A stretch of 47,730 nt of DNA from contig NZ_MAAX01000076.1 in NCBI RefSeq assembly GCF_002162835.1, positions 1-47,730 of the forward strand. The letters are read 5' to 3'. Under the pieces are notes generated by a model. It saw only the letters and a program-made list of their open reading frames with translations, did not search any database and had not been told where the DNA came from. This document shows, one piece after another, positions 17,910 to 27,448 of this stretch (position 1 is the first letter of the stretch; every line of letters starts with the position of its first letter). Position numbers and translations under genes: made by a program. The stretch is from Nonlabens dokdonensis. GTDB lineage: Bacteria > Bacteroidota > Bacteroidia > Flavobacteriales > Flavobacteriaceae.

Positions 17910-19508
17910 TTAAATGTATTGGTATGCAGGTAAGGTTAAGAACTCTTCAAATTTGTCTTCTTTGATAAGCTGATAAAACAAATCAAATGCTAGCTTAAAT
18001 TTTGTTTTAGGAATATTTACCTCATCCACCTCAAGTATGATTTTTTCTATTTCTTCATCAAATATGGTATCGAATAATTCATTGTTAAAAATGCGCCCAT
18101 CTTCAAGCACCGCTTTGTTTTTAAGCCATTGCCATACTTGTGTTCTTGAAATCTCGGCTGTGGCTGCATCTTCCATTAAATCGTATAAAGCAACAGCGCC
18201 ATAACCACGTAGCCAGGCTTCTAGGTAAAGAATCCCTACGTTAATATTTTTACGCACACCAGCTTCTGTGATGGTACCTTTAGGTAGCTCTATTAAGTCT
18301 TTTTCGGTAACTACAAGATTTGTTAGTTTTTTATCAATTTGATTTGGACCAGACATATGCTTGTTAAATTCGCTCATAGCAACATCAACTAAGGCTGGAT
18401 GCGCCACCCAAGTACCGTCATGTCCATTTTTCACTTCACGTTCCTTATCTAGACGTACCTTTTCTAGTGCAGTTTCATTTGCCATACGATTATTTTTTAT
18501 GGGAATTTGAGCTGCCATACCACCCATAGCGTGAATTCCACGTTTGTGGCATCGCTGTATAACTAAACGAGAGTAAGCAGCCATAAAAGGAGTCGTCATG
18601 GACACCTGATCACGATTAGGAACTATAAAATTAGCATGGTTACTGAATTTTTTGATGTAAGAAAAAATGTAATCCCAGCGACCACAATTAAGACCTACAA
18701 TATGATCTTTCAATTCGTAGATGATCTCATCCAGTTGAAAGCTTGCCGTTATTGTTTCTACTAGTACTGTTGCTTTAAATGTACCTACAGGAACATCTAG
18801 ATACTCTTGAGAAAACTTAAATACATCGTTCCACCATCTTGCCTCGAGATAATGTTCTAATTTAGGTAAGTAGAAGTACGGTGCCGTATTCGAATCTAGT
18901 AAAACACGAGTATTATGAAACACGTATAATCCAAAGTCAAGTAAACTACCTGAAATAGGTTCCCCATTAATCATAATATGACGTTCCTCTAAATGTAAGC
19001 CGCGAGGACGCACTAGTAATACAGCAGTGTTAGCATTAAGTTTATAGTGTTTATTTTTTAATTTGTTAAACAATGAAATGGTGCCAAGATTTGCATCCCT
19101 TAAATTTTGCTGGCCTTCCATGATGTTTTTCCAAGTAGGAGCTGTGCTGTCTTCAAAGTCTGCCATAAAGGTTTTTGCTCCAGAATTAAGAGCGTTAATA
19201 ACCATTTTTCTATCTACAGGACCTGTGATTTCTACACGGCGGTCTTGTAGATCTTGCGGAATTGATCCCGCTACCCAATCACTATCTCTTATGGATGTAG
19301 TTTCTTTAGGAAACTCAGGAAAGTTGCCTTGATCAAAAATTACTTGTTGTTCTTGTCTTTTTTCAAGCAATGCAACTCGCGCATCATTAAACTTACCATG
19401 CAATGCAAGTAGAAATGTTTTTGCGTCCTCAGTTAAAATGTCTTTGTATTCCTGAGTTACATCTTCAGAATACTCTAATTTTTTTTGAATAATAGTGTTG
19501 ATTTCCAT
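17910..19508 (-). CDS. aceB: Malate synthase A
   Basis: A 532-residue malate synthase of the A (aceB) type, joining glyoxylate and acetyl-CoA to malate. Seen: GPVDRKMVINALNSGAKTFMADFEDSTAPTW near the N-terminus, VRPRGLHLEERH with the catalytic region, LVETITASFQLDEIIYELKDHIVGLNCGRWDYIFSYIKKF with the Mg2+-binding acidic residues, HAMGGMAAQIPIKN and NGHDGTWVAHPALV. I start it at the ATG at 19508; the frame extends 12 codons to a TTG, but that extension is not family-like. It is the first gene of the aceB-aceA unit and is divergent from a ScfR/RamB-like regulator, with a 14-bp palindrome between them. Confidence 0.96.
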   Translation of the reverse strand: MEINTIIQKKLEYSEDVTQEYKDILTEDAKTFLLALHGKFNDARVALLEKRQEQQVIFDQGNFPEFPKETTSIRDSDWVAGSIPQDLQDRRVEITGPVDRKMVINALNSGAKTFMADFEDSTAPTWKNIMEGQQNLRDANLGTISLFNKLKNKHYKLNANTAVLLVRPRGLHLEERHIMINGEPISGSLLDFGLYVFHNTRVLLDSNTAPYFYLPKLEHYLEARWWNDVFKFSQEYLDVPVGTFKATVLVETITASFQLDEIIYELKDHIVGLNCGRWDYIFSYIKKFSNHANFIVPNRDQVSMTTPFMAAYSRLVIQRCHKRGIHAMGGMAAQIPIKNNRMANETALEKVRLDKEREVKNGHDGTWVAHPALVDVAMSEFNKHMSGPNQIDKKLTNLVVTEKDLIELPKGTITEAGVRKNINVGILYLEAWLRGYGAVALYDLMEDAATAEISRTQVWQWLKNKAVLEDGRIFNNELFDTIFDEEIEKIILEVDEVNIPKTKFKLAFDLFYQLIKEDKFEEFLTLPAYQYI

Positions 19509-19560
19509 GATCTTATCTTTTTGTACGAGACAATGATAAAACAAAAAACATTATTAAACA

Positions 19561-19574
19561 AGCGAACGTTCGCT
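19561..19574. promoter_or_regulatory. Candidate operator, perfect 14-bp palindrome
   Basis: AGCGAACGTTCGCT, different from the iterated palindrome. It sits between aceB (start 19508, minus) and the regulator (start 19632, plus), 52 bases from aceB and just upstream of the regulator's promoter. It is a good candidate binding site for that regulator, controlling aceBA and itself; this is inferred from position and symmetry. Confidence 0.6.
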
Positions 19575-19592
19575 ATTTATGTAAAATAGATA

Positions 19593-19625
19593 TTTGAAAT
19601 TCATACGCAAATTGTGTTATATTTG
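19593..19625 (+). promoter_or_regulatory. Promoter of the ScfR-like regulator
   Basis: TTTG at 19593-19596 and TATATTTG at 19618-19625, spacing 21 bases, matching the Bacteroidota -33/-7 pattern. Only 6 bases separate the -7 box from the ATG at 19632, so the message would be leaderless or nearly so. Confidence 0.65.
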
Positions 19626-19631
19626 ATTATT

Positions 19632-21116
19632 ATGGTAGTAGAAGAAGATTATATAAAGCTCATTTTTGGTCTTAAACTCAAGCAAATACGTACGGATAAG
19701 GATTTGTCTCTTTTTGGGCTTTCAAAGCTTACTGGCCTTTCTAAATCATATCTCAACGAGATTGAAAAAGGTAAAAAATATCCTAAGCCAGATAAAATTG
19801 CCATTTTATCAGAAAAGTTAGAAACTCCTTATGACCAGATCGTATCACTAAAACTGGATAAGAATCTTGCTCCTATAGGTGAGTTGTTGCGCTCTAAAGT
19901 TTTTAAAGAAATCCCTCTTGAGCTTTTTGGGATTAAAGAAAGCCAGTTAATTGACATGGTTTCCAACGCGCCTGCAAAAGTGAACGCATTTATAAGTACC
20001 ATTATTGAGATAGCTCAAAATTACAATTTTAGCAAGGAGAATTTCCATCTTGCTGCGGTACGCTCCTTTCAGCAAGCAAATAATAATTATTTTGAAAATT
20101 TGGAAGTTGATGTTCTTGCTTTCGCGAAAGCGTACCAAATCAATTTATCTCTACCGATTAAATCCAAAGAATTAGAAGAAATATTAATTGAAGAATACGG
20201 CTATACAATCAACAATCAAGAACTAGACACTCACGATGAGCTGGATAATTTAAGGTCTGTTTTTATACCAAAAAATAAGATATTACTTGTTGCAAATCGC
20301 ATAGATGACGCACAACGAGCTTTTATTTATGCTAAAGAAATTGCTTATAATTACCTGAAAATTGAAGAGCGGCTTAATACGTTTCCCTGGATTAAGTTTG
20401 AAAAATTTGATCAAGTAATAAATAATTTTTACGCTTCTTATTTTGCTGGAGCACTAATTATTTCTAGGAAGAAGATCACCGAACAACTGTCCCAGTTATT
20501 TGCAAAGGAGAAGTTTGATAAAGACTTTTTTTTGAATATGATTTCCTCTTATAATGCATCCCCAGAATCTTTTTACCAGCGGCTTACAAATGTACTACCA
20601 AAGGATTTTACGATCCAAAATCTATTTTTCTTACGTTTCACACATCGCTTGGGCTCTAAACAGTTTTATCTTAAAAAAGAATTGCACCTCGCGCACCAGC
20701 AGTCTCCACGTGCGAATGAGCTCAACGCACATTATTGCCGTAGATGGATTTCTTTAAAGGTATTAAATGTTATAAGTGAAGGTAAAATGGATCATGTCTT
20801 TGATTTACAAATCTCTAATTTTACGGATGATGATCAGCAGTATCTGGTTTTATCATCTGCAACTCGAGACCCTTTTAGAAGCAATCACTATCGTAGTATC
20901 GCAATAGGTATATTGATAAATCGTCAACTTAAAAATAAAGTTCAATTCTTACAAGACGATGCTATTAAAACGATCGATGTAGGCGTTACTTGTGAGCGAT
21001 GTGCCATTAAAAATTGTGAAGTAAGACAAGTGCCTGCGCATACTTTAAATAGAGAAATAAAAAACTTAAAAACAGAGTCTGTAGTTAAGGATATAGTAGC
21101 CAAGTTTTCCAGCTAA
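19632..21116 (+). CDS. ScfR/RamB-like acetate/short-chain-fatty-acid metabolism regulator
   Basis: A 494-residue XRE-family regulator. HTH at about 15-70 (LKLKQIRTDKDLSLFGLSKLTGLSKSYLNEIEKG). The middle has an ImmA/IrrE-like fold in which the HExxH metal site is degenerate (FIYA-K235-E-I-A-Y239 in its place, followed by FYASYFAGALIISRK), as in ScfR/RamB regulators. The C-terminal domain ends with the family Cys motif C454-ER-C457-AIKN-C462-EVRQ, comparable to CRxCER.dC..RA.P of RamB. RamB-type proteins control aceA/aceB and related acetate or propionate genes in actinobacteria; the divergent placement from aceBA fits exactly. The ATG at 19632 is preferred over an upstream TTG in frame. A palindrome copy encodes AFAKA at 163-167. 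It ends before a strong bidirectional terminator. Confidence 0.85.
   Translation: MVVEEDYIKLIFGLKLKQIRTDKDLSLFGLSKLTGLSKSYLNEIEKGKKYPKPDKIAILSEKLETPYDQIVSLKLDKNLAPIGELLRSKVFKEIPLELFGIKESQLIDMVSNAPAKVNAFISTIIEIAQNYNFSKENFHLAAVRSFQQANNNYFENLEVDVLAFAKAYQINLSLPIKSKELEEILIEEYGYTINNQELDTHDELDNLRSVFIPKNKILLVANRIDDAQRAFIYAKEIAYNYLKIEERLNTFPWIKFEKFDQVINNFYASYFAGALIISRKKITEQLSQLFAKEKFDKDFFLNMISSYNASPESFYQRLTNVLPKDFTIQNLFFLRFTHRLGSKQFYLKKELHLAHQQSPRANELNAHYCRRWISLKVLNVISEGKMDHVFDLQISNFTDDDQQYLVLSSATRDPFRSNHYRSIAIGILINRQLKNKVQFLQDDAIKTIDVGVTCERCAIKNCEVRQVPAHTLNREIKNLKTESVVKDIVAKFSS
20118..20131. repeat. Iterated palindrome, copy 7 (in regulator gene, frame AFAKA)
   Basis: GCTTTCGCGAAAGC, perfect core. 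The following bases (GTACCAA) are the same as after copy 3 in dxs, so both proteins carry LAFAKAYQ. Confidence 0.95.
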
Positions 21117-21262
21117 AGCAACAATTGGATATGTAGGTTTATTCAGGTATTGATGAGTTAAAATTTTGAGTGTCGTTATATATCAACATTAAATTAGCTT
21201 TTTGATAGTTGGAAACTTTTGATGATTTATTTATTTCGTTACCAATTCATAAAAGAACAATA

Positions 21263-21297
21263 AAAAAGGCATTTACCATAAGGGTAAATGCCTTTTT
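21263..21297. terminator. Bidirectional terminator between regulator and RND pump gene
   Basis: AAAAAGGCATTTACC / GGTAAATGCCTTTTT, 15-bp perfect arms with a 5-base loop and A/T tracts at both sides; serves both convergent transcripts. The 146 bases between the regulator stop and this hairpin show no other signal. Confidence 0.95.
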
Positions 21298-21318
21298 AGC
21301 GTAAATAAAAGAATGTCT

Positions 21319-24300
21319 TTATGCTACTTGTTGATCTTCTTCAAAATCGTCTGTAATTCTTTGAGTTTCTTCTACTCTTTCAGGATTTTTAAATCGCTGA
21401 AACCTCAACTTTGCTCTGTGTACTAGATATAGTAAAATAGGTACTATGATAAGCGTTAAGAACGTAGCAAATAATAAACCGAAGATTACTGTCCATGCTA
21501 GTGGTCCCCAAAAGATCACGTTATCTCCACCCATATAAATCTTAGGGTCAAACTCACTGAATAGGCTAAAGAAGTCAATATTAAACCCTATCGCCAGAGG
21601 AATTAATCCTAGAACTGTTGTGATGGCGGTAAGAAGTACTGGTCTTAAACGGGCTTTACCGGCTTGTACAATAGCTGCAAATGAATCTTCCTTACTGATC
21701 AAATGCTTGTCATCATCGATACCTAGCTGTTCTCTCCTACGTAGTTTTAATATATCTACATAATCAATAAGAACCACACTATTGTTTACCACAATTCCTG
21801 CAAGGGAAATAATTCCCATCATAGTCATCATAATAACAAAAGGCCATCCTGTTACCATTAAACCTAAGAATACACCTATAAAACTTAAGAATATGGATAT
21901 CATGATTATAGTAGGTTTTGAAATACCTCCAAACTGGAAGATTAAAATAAAGAAAATCAATAATAACCCAACCATTAAAGCGGTCATAAGAAAAGCTTGT
22001 TGCTTGTTTTGCTCTTCTAGTTGCCCTGTATAGTCAATTTGTATACCTTCTGGCAACCCTTCAAAGTCTAGCATCTCGTTTTGGATCTGAGCCACTGCAG
22101 CTCCTGCATCACTATAACCAGGTTTTAAGGCACTATAAACAGTTACTACTCGCTGATTATCCTTATGCTTAATCGCACTAAAACCAGAAACGTTCTCTTG
22201 AGTAGTTACAGCACTTACAGGAATTTCTAATACCTGACCAGATGCCATATCTCTATAAGTAATACGCTGGTTGAACAATGAGCTACGATCGTATCTATTC
22301 TCCTCATTGAATCTTACGTAAATGTCATAATCTTCACCATCTTTCTTATAAATACCAGCTTTCTCTCCGAAGATAGATCTACGCAATTGCATTCCTACTT
22401 GACTGGCACTTATTCCTAATTCACCTGCTTTCTCCCGATCTACCTTTACCTGTAGTGCAGGCTTACTTTTATTAACGTCTATTTTAAGTTCATCTACGGG
22501 AGCAATATTTTTCTCATTGAGAAATTTTACCATACGCTCTGCAGTAACAATTAACTCTTCATAATCATCACCTTGAAGCTCTACGTTAATAGGATAACCG
22601 GCTGGTGGACCAGCAGCGTCTTTTTCTACACTTATAGCTATACCAGGAAATTTACCTTGTACAGCCTCCTGAACTTTTTTACGTAAGATCTCACTATCTG
22701 CTCCATTACGGTATTTATATTCTCGCATAGAAGCAGTGATTTTACCTTTGTTAGGCATCTCTGCAGAGCTTCCTCCATCAGTTTGAGGATTACCAGCACC
22801 TTCACCTACTTGAGACACGGTGCTTTCTACTAGGAAGTTTCTTCCATCTTCCATGTACATGTCTTGATTGATAACATCATAGACGATGTTCTCTATCTCT
22901 TTAGTAGTCTGATTTGTTTTATTAATAGAAGTCCCTTGTGGATACTCGATATAAACAATAATCTGGTTGGGTTTGTTTTCTGGGAAAAACTCCACTTTAG
23001 TACGACCAGTTCCTACAGACCATCCAAAATATAGTGCTAATACTCCAAAAAACATGATAGCCATTCCAGCTGTAAAGAAGTATGGTTTTTTGCCTCTTAA
23101 TGCAAATCTTAAAAAACGCTCGTATGCGTTATCTAACCATTTTAAAATCCTGCGTTGAAAATATAGAGTAGCCCCTTTCACTACGTATTTATATAGCCAC
23201 AATAAAATTACAGTTACTACCATTACAGATCCTATACCTCTAATAGCGCCACCAAAAAGTAAGATAAGAACTCCTATTCCACCCATTACGGCAGTGATAA
23301 GTAATAACTTTTTAACAGGAATATTTTTTTCATCGATGCTCATATATTTTGAAACTAGCATAGAGTTAAAGAAAATAGCGACTACAAGTGAACTACCTAA
23401 AACTACCGATAGCGTTATCGGGAAGTATTTCATAAATTCTCCCATAACTCCTGGCCATAAACCTATAGGTACGAAAGCCGCAACCGTAGTTAAGGTAGAT
23501 ATGATAATAGGAACAGCTATTTCACCTATCCCTATTTTTGCGGCTTTAATACGAGACATACCTTCTTCATCCATTAAACGATAAACGTTTTCTACTACCA
23601 CAATACCGTTGTCAACGAGCATTCCTAATCCCATAATCATGGCAAAAAGTATCATCGTGTTTAATGTGTAACCCAAGAAGTTGAGAATGATAAAACTCAT
23701 TAACATAGACATAGGAATCGCAAATCCTACAAAGAGTGCATTTCTAAATCCTAGGAAAAACATCAATACGGTTACTACGAGTATAACCCCAAATATGATA
23801 TTGTTTACTAAGTCATCCACTTGATTAAGTGTTCTACTAGAGCCATCGTTTGTAATAGTAACCTCGATGTTATCTGGTATTTTACCACTTTCCTTAGCGT
23901 TTGCGATAATTTCTCTGATACTTTCTGAAGCAGTAATCATGTTTTTACCAGATTGCTTCTTTACATCTATCATTACAACAGCGTCACCAGACTCTCTTGC
24001 ATAGGTGGTTTTATCTTCTTCTTTAAAGTTTACCTCAGCAATATCCTTAAGATATATCGCTCCATTTTCATTTTTTACAACAAATCGGTCTAGCTGGCTA
24101 GGTGATGTAATTTCACCTAAAATTCTAATAGTACGACGCTGGTTTTCTGTTTTAATATTTCCAGCACTCATGGTGGCATTACCACCACGTACAGCATTGA
24201 TAACATTGTCAAAGCTAACTGCTGCAGCGGTCATCTTATAAATGTCTACCGCGATTTCTACCTCAAGTTCTTGAGCACCACGTATACTAGCTTCTTTAAT

Positions 24301-24867
24301 TTCTTGAAGTCCTTCAATTTCATCTTGTAAAAACTCTGCGTACTCCTTGAGTTTGCGTACTGTATAAGCTTCACCTCTCAAGTTGATGTTCATGATAGGC
24401 ACTTCTTCACTCATTTTAAGATCAAACACATTAGGTTCAATCTTTGCATCGTTAAAGGTAGGCCAGTCTTCGTTTGATGTTTCTACATCTACCTCATCCT
24501 TTACTTTTTGTTTTGCTTCTTCAACAGTAATGCTAGAACCTAGTATAGAACCTTCTTCAAACTCTACTGTTATAATAGAGTAATCTTCTTGAGAGGTAGA
24601 AACTACCTCTGCTACACCAGAGATGTTTTTTAAACGGTCTTCTAATGGGTCAGTTATAAGGCGTTCTATATCTTCAGCAGTATTTCCAGGATAAACACTA
24701 GAGATGTAGATTTTAGTTTCTTTTACTTCAGGAAAATCTTCACGAGGCATCGCAAAATATCCTTGGACTCCTAGAATAAGAACTAGTCCTATTAAGATCC
24801 ATATTACAGTCGAGTTATTGATCGCCCAAGAGGAAAATCCGAACTCTTTTTCACTTTTTTTACCCAT
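21319..24867 (-). CDS. RND-family efflux transporter, inner-membrane pump
   Basis: A 1182-residue AcrB/MexB-like proton-driven pump. First helix about 20-38 then AMPREDFPEVKE; porter domain; TM4 with the proton-relay Asp as LVD419-N420-GIVVVENVYR (second Asp is Asn, as in many relatives); second half ends with the GIVVNNSVVLIDY helix and RLRPVLLTAITTVLGLIP. It is some 140 residues longer than usual. Much of the excess is around 510-575, where two extra hydrophobic helices (about 520-540 and 545-562) follow TM6, so 14 rather than 12 membrane segments are predicted. Last gene of tetR-tolC-MFP-RND, 3 bases after the adaptor gene. Substrates unknown. Confidence 0.93.
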   Translation of the reverse strand: MGKKSEKEFGFSSWAINNSTVIWILIGLVLILGVQGYFAMPREDFPEVKETKIYISSVYPGNTAEDIERLITDPLEDRLKNISGVAEVVSTSQEDYSIITVEFEEGSILGSSITVEEAKQKVKDEVDVETSNEDWPTFNDAKIEPNVFDLKMSEEVPIMNINLRGEAYTVRKLKEYAEFLQDEIEGLQEIKEASIRGAQELEVEIAVDIYKMTAAAVSFDNVINAVRGGNATMSAGNIKTENQRRTIRILGEITSPSQLDRFVVKNENGAIYLKDIAEVNFKEEDKTTYARESGDAVVMIDVKKQSGKNMITASESIREIIANAKESGKIPDNIEVTITNDGSSRTLNQVDDLVNNIIFGVILVVTVLMFFLGFRNALFVGFAIPMSMLMSFIILNFLGYTLNTMILFAMIMGLGMLVDNGIVVVENVYRLMDEEGMSRIKAAKIGIGEIAVPIIISTLTTVAAFVPIGLWPGVMGEFMKYFPITLSVVLGSSLVVAIFFNSMLVSKYMSIDEKNIPVKKLLLITAVMGGIGVLILLFGGAIRGIGSVMVVTVILLWLYKYVVKGATLYFQRRILKWLDNAYERFLRFALRGKKPYFFTAGMAIMFFGVLALYFGWSVGTGRTKVEFFPENKPNQIIVYIEYPQGTSINKTNQTTKEIENIVYDVINQDMYMEDGRNFLVESTVSQVGEGAGNPQTDGGSSAEMPNKGKITASMREYKYRNGADSEILRKKVQEAVQGKFPGIAISVEKDAAGPPAGYPINVELQGDDYEELIVTAERMVKFLNEKNIAPVDELKIDVNKSKPALQVKVDREKAGELGISASQVGMQLRRSIFGEKAGIYKKDGEDYDIYVRFNEENRYDRSSLFNQRITYRDMASGQVLEIPVSAVTTQENVSGFSAIKHKDNQRVVTVYSALKPGYSDAGAAVAQIQNEMLDFEGLPEGIQIDYTGQLEEQNKQQAFLMTALMVGLLLIFFILIFQFGGISKPTIIMISIFLSFIGVFLGLMVTGWPFVIMMTMMGIISLAGIVVNNSVVLIDYVDILKLRRREQLGIDDDKHLISKEDSFAAIVQAGKARLRPVLLTAITTVLGLIPLAIGFNIDFFSLFSEFDPKIYMGGDNVIFWGPLAWTVIFGLLFATFLTLIIVPILLYLVHRAKLRFQRFKNPERVEETQRITDDFEEDQQVA

Positions 24868-24870
24868 TGT

Positions 24871-26046
24871 TTAAGCTTTTTTAATTCTGATTTGTTGATC
24901 CTCTTTTACACTACGAGCACCTTCTACTATAATATGATCTCCTTTTTCAAGCCCTTCGGTAATTTCAATCATATTGTTACTGGTTTTACCAGTTTGAATC
25001 ACTCTCCTTTTTGCGATAGCGGTATCAAATGAATCACCAGATTTTAAGTCACTAGCGATCATAACATATTGATCTCCATTTTGATTCTCACTAATTACAG
25101 CTAGTGGGACTAAGATGGCTTCCTTATTAGAATAATCATTAATTTTAAGTCGGGCTGTAAGGTTAGGTTTAATTTTACCTTCTTTGTTTTCAACTGGAAT
25201 TTCTACTCTAAAAGATCTATTTGAAGGATTGATATAAGAGCTAGTCTGCCTTATAGTACTTTCTACCGTGTTACCTAGAACAGGAAATTCTACTTTCACA
25301 TCAGTTCCCTCATTTACTGAAGAAATGTACGTTTCTGGCACCTCAACCTCTATATACATATTATTAAGGTTTACAATTCTTAAGATTTGCGTCATTCCAG
25401 GACTTACAGTATTACCTTGTTCAGTAATAACGTCATCTATAACACCAGAAAATGGTGCGGTGATAATAGTTTTGGCTAGTTGCTGCTGCATCGATTTAAT
25501 CGCGTTTTCTTGAGCCTCATAATTAGCCTTAGCTTGTAAATATTGAATTTCTGAGCCTATTTTTTGATTCCATAAACGTTCTTGACGCTCAAATGTAGTT
25601 TTAGCAAGCTGAGCTTGGACTTTCATTTGCTCAATGCTTTGAGACATACCGCCGTCATCGATCTTTGCAAGTCGCTGCCCTTTTGATACTCTTTGACCTT
25701 CTTTAACATATACGTTTGTTAATATACCAGCCGTTTCTGGCATCAAGGTTATGTTTTGCTTAGTATCTACGCTACCTTGAAGTTCGATAAAATGATTAAA
25801 TAAGGTATCTTGAATAGTAGTTATACTTACAAGAGCTCCGTCCTTTTTAACGCTATTCTTATCTAAGTAATTTTCAATAGACTTGATTTGATTTTCTAAT
25901 TCCTTTTTTTGATTAAGTAACTCTGTTTTCTTTTGAGCTATCACCTGGGCATCGCCAGCAGTAATTAGTTCATCAATAGTAGGCTCTTTGTCACCACATG
26001 AGGTGAGTATAAAAAGACTTATAAATAGTATGCTTAATTTTTTCAT
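24871..26046 (-). CDS. RND efflux periplasmic adaptor (membrane fusion protein)
   Basis: A 391-residue HlyD/AcrA-type lipoprotein (lipobox at Cys17, ILTSC-GDKE). An N-terminal Gln/Lys-rich coiled segment (30-65) precedes the usual order: lipoyl half (LMPETAGILTNVYVKEGQRVSKGQRLAKID), alpha-hairpin (SQSIEQMKVQAQLAKTTFERQERLW...), second lipoyl half (ITAPFSGVIDDVITEQGNTVSPG), beta-barrel and membrane-proximal domain (GLEKGDHIIVEGARSVKEDQQIRI). It bridges the pump to the outer-membrane channel. It is 22 bases after the channel gene and 3 bases before the pump gene. Confidence 0.95.
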   Translation of the reverse strand: MKKLSILFISLFILTSCGDKEPTIDELITAGDAQVIAQKKTELLNQKKELENQIKSIENYLDKNSVKKDGALVSITTIQDTLFNHFIELQGSVDTKQNITLMPETAGILTNVYVKEGQRVSKGQRLAKIDDGGMSQSIEQMKVQAQLAKTTFERQERLWNQKIGSEIQYLQAKANYEAQENAIKSMQQQLAKTIITAPFSGVIDDVITEQGNTVSPGMTQILRIVNLNNMYIEVEVPETYISSVNEGTDVKVEFPVLGNTVESTIRQTSSYINPSNRSFRVEIPVENKEGKIKPNLTARLKINDYSNKEAILVPLAVISENQNGDQYVMIASDLKSGDSFDTAIAKRRVIQTGKTSNNMIEITEGLEKGDHIIVEGARSVKEDQQIRIKKA

Positions 26047-26068
26047 GATATAAAATTCAGTGGTGGGA

Positions 26069-27448
26069 TTACTTTTGATTGATAAATTCTGGAGTGTTGA
26101 GAATAGTTTCTAGGTTTGCTTTTTCACTTATTACTTGAAACATACTTTGTAGGTAACTAGATTGTGTACTGTAAAGTTGAGTTTGTGCCTGTCTTAGATC
26201 AAAGCTGGTAGCAATACCTTCTTTAAATTTGATGTTATTTTTATTCTCTATACGTTCTGCTAGAGTAAGGTTTTCTTTATTAGTAGTGTAATTATCTATT
26301 GCAATTTGATAGTTGTTTAATGCCGTTTGATAATTGAGCTGGATTTCTTGCGTGGTGCGATCTAAGTCTGTTTTAGCTTGATCCCAAGCTATCTTTGCGC
26401 GATCAGTACGAGCCTGTCTTCCTAAGGAACTAAAAATAGGAATGGATAAACTTACTCCTGCCACACTCTGGCCGAACCATTGATTATCTGAATCAAAAAA
26501 GACAAAATCTTCACCAAACGATTGTATTCCATAATTCAAAAATCCTGATAGAGTAGGTAATGCTTTTGCACGTTCTAATTTGTATTCTAGTCTACGTTGC
26601 TCTGTGAAGTTACTAGCAATCTGAAAATCTGTATTGTTCTCAATATTTAAAGTACTTTGATTTAAACTAGGATCCATATTTTGAATAGCTAGAGCAGCTA
26701 GATCTTCTTCTAGAAAGATCTCTTGATCTAAATTGATTCCTAAAGCAAGTTTTAACATATCAAGAGCAATATCTTCTTGTCTCTTTGCACTGTTTAATTG
26801 ATTTTCTAGTTGCGCTTTAGTGATTCTAAGCTGTTCTACATCCTCTTCTTCGGCAAGACCGTTTTCATAAATCTTAGTGGTTTCTTCTAGATTTTTATTT
26901 AATGTAGTTAGGTTGCGTTCTACGATAGAAATGTTCTCTTGTGTAAGAAGTACGCCACCGTAAGCATTGATGATTCCTTTTCTTACCTCAAGTTTAGCCT
27001 TGTTATTTGCGTTTTCAGAAAAATCAAGAAAAGTTTCTGAAGCTTCTAGTGCGACAATGTAGGAGCCGTCAAAAATTAGCTGGCTTAATGTCGCGTTAAG
27101 ATTTGCCGTCTGTCGTGGAGCACCAGGGATGGCTGTAAAACTTCCTGGAGCGGCATTTTCATCAAAAAACACACCTGGCAATACAATCACAGGCGTTTTC
27201 ACGTTGTAGTTGTAATCAATACCAGCATTAATCTGCGGTAATCCAGTAGATGTGGTTTCCCATTTCTGTTTCAATGCTTTTGCGATGTCTCTTTTGGCAT
27301 TGATGGCTTGGTAATTATTCTCGAGTCCATAGTTAATGGCTTCTTCTAGCGTAAAGCTGTAGGAATCTTGAGTAGAGGTTTGTTGTGAGTGCGCTTTCGC
27401 GAAAGCGAGAACACTAAAAACCCATACATATAAAAATTTATAGTTCAT
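26069..27448 (-). CDS. TolC-family outer-membrane efflux channel
   Basis: A 459-residue OEP-family protein with signal peptide ending FAKA-HSQQ; the AKA signal-peptidase site is encoded by a copy of the iterated palindrome. The first OEP repeat begins YSFTLEEAINYGLENNYQAINAKRDI and the second has SNFTEQRRLEYKLERAKALPTLSGFLNYG and VSLSIPIFSSLGRQARTDRAK, the classic TolC repeat landmarks. It starts immediately after the tetR stop with no spacer (TAA then ATG), so its translation is likely coupled to the regulator. Confidence 0.94.
   Translation of the reverse strand: MNYKFLYVWVFSVLAFAKAHSQQTSTQDSYSFTLEEAINYGLENNYQAINAKRDIAKALKQKWETTSTGLPQINAGIDYNYNVKTPVIVLPGVFFDENAAPGSFTAIPGAPRQTANLNATLSQLIFDGSYIVALEASETFLDFSENANNKAKLEVRKGIINAYGGVLLTQENISIVERNLTTLNKNLEETTKIYENGLAEEEDVEQLRITKAQLENQLNSAKRQEDIALDMLKLALGINLDQEIFLEEDLAALAIQNMDPSLNQSTLNIENNTDFQIASNFTEQRRLEYKLERAKALPTLSGFLNYGIQSFGEDFVFFDSDNQWFGQSVAGVSLSIPIFSSLGRQARTDRAKIAWDQAKTDLDRTTQEIQLNYQTALNNYQIAIDNYTTNKENLTLAERIENKNNIKFKEGIATSFDLRQAQTQLYSTQSSYLQSMFQVISEKANLETILNTPEFINQK
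27392..27407. repeat. Iterated palindrome, copy 8 (in the tolC signal peptide)
   Basis: CGCTTTCGCGAAAGCG, perfect 16 bp. On the minus strand it is read AFAKA and supplies the Ala-x-Ala cleavage site of the signal peptide. Confidence 0.95.
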
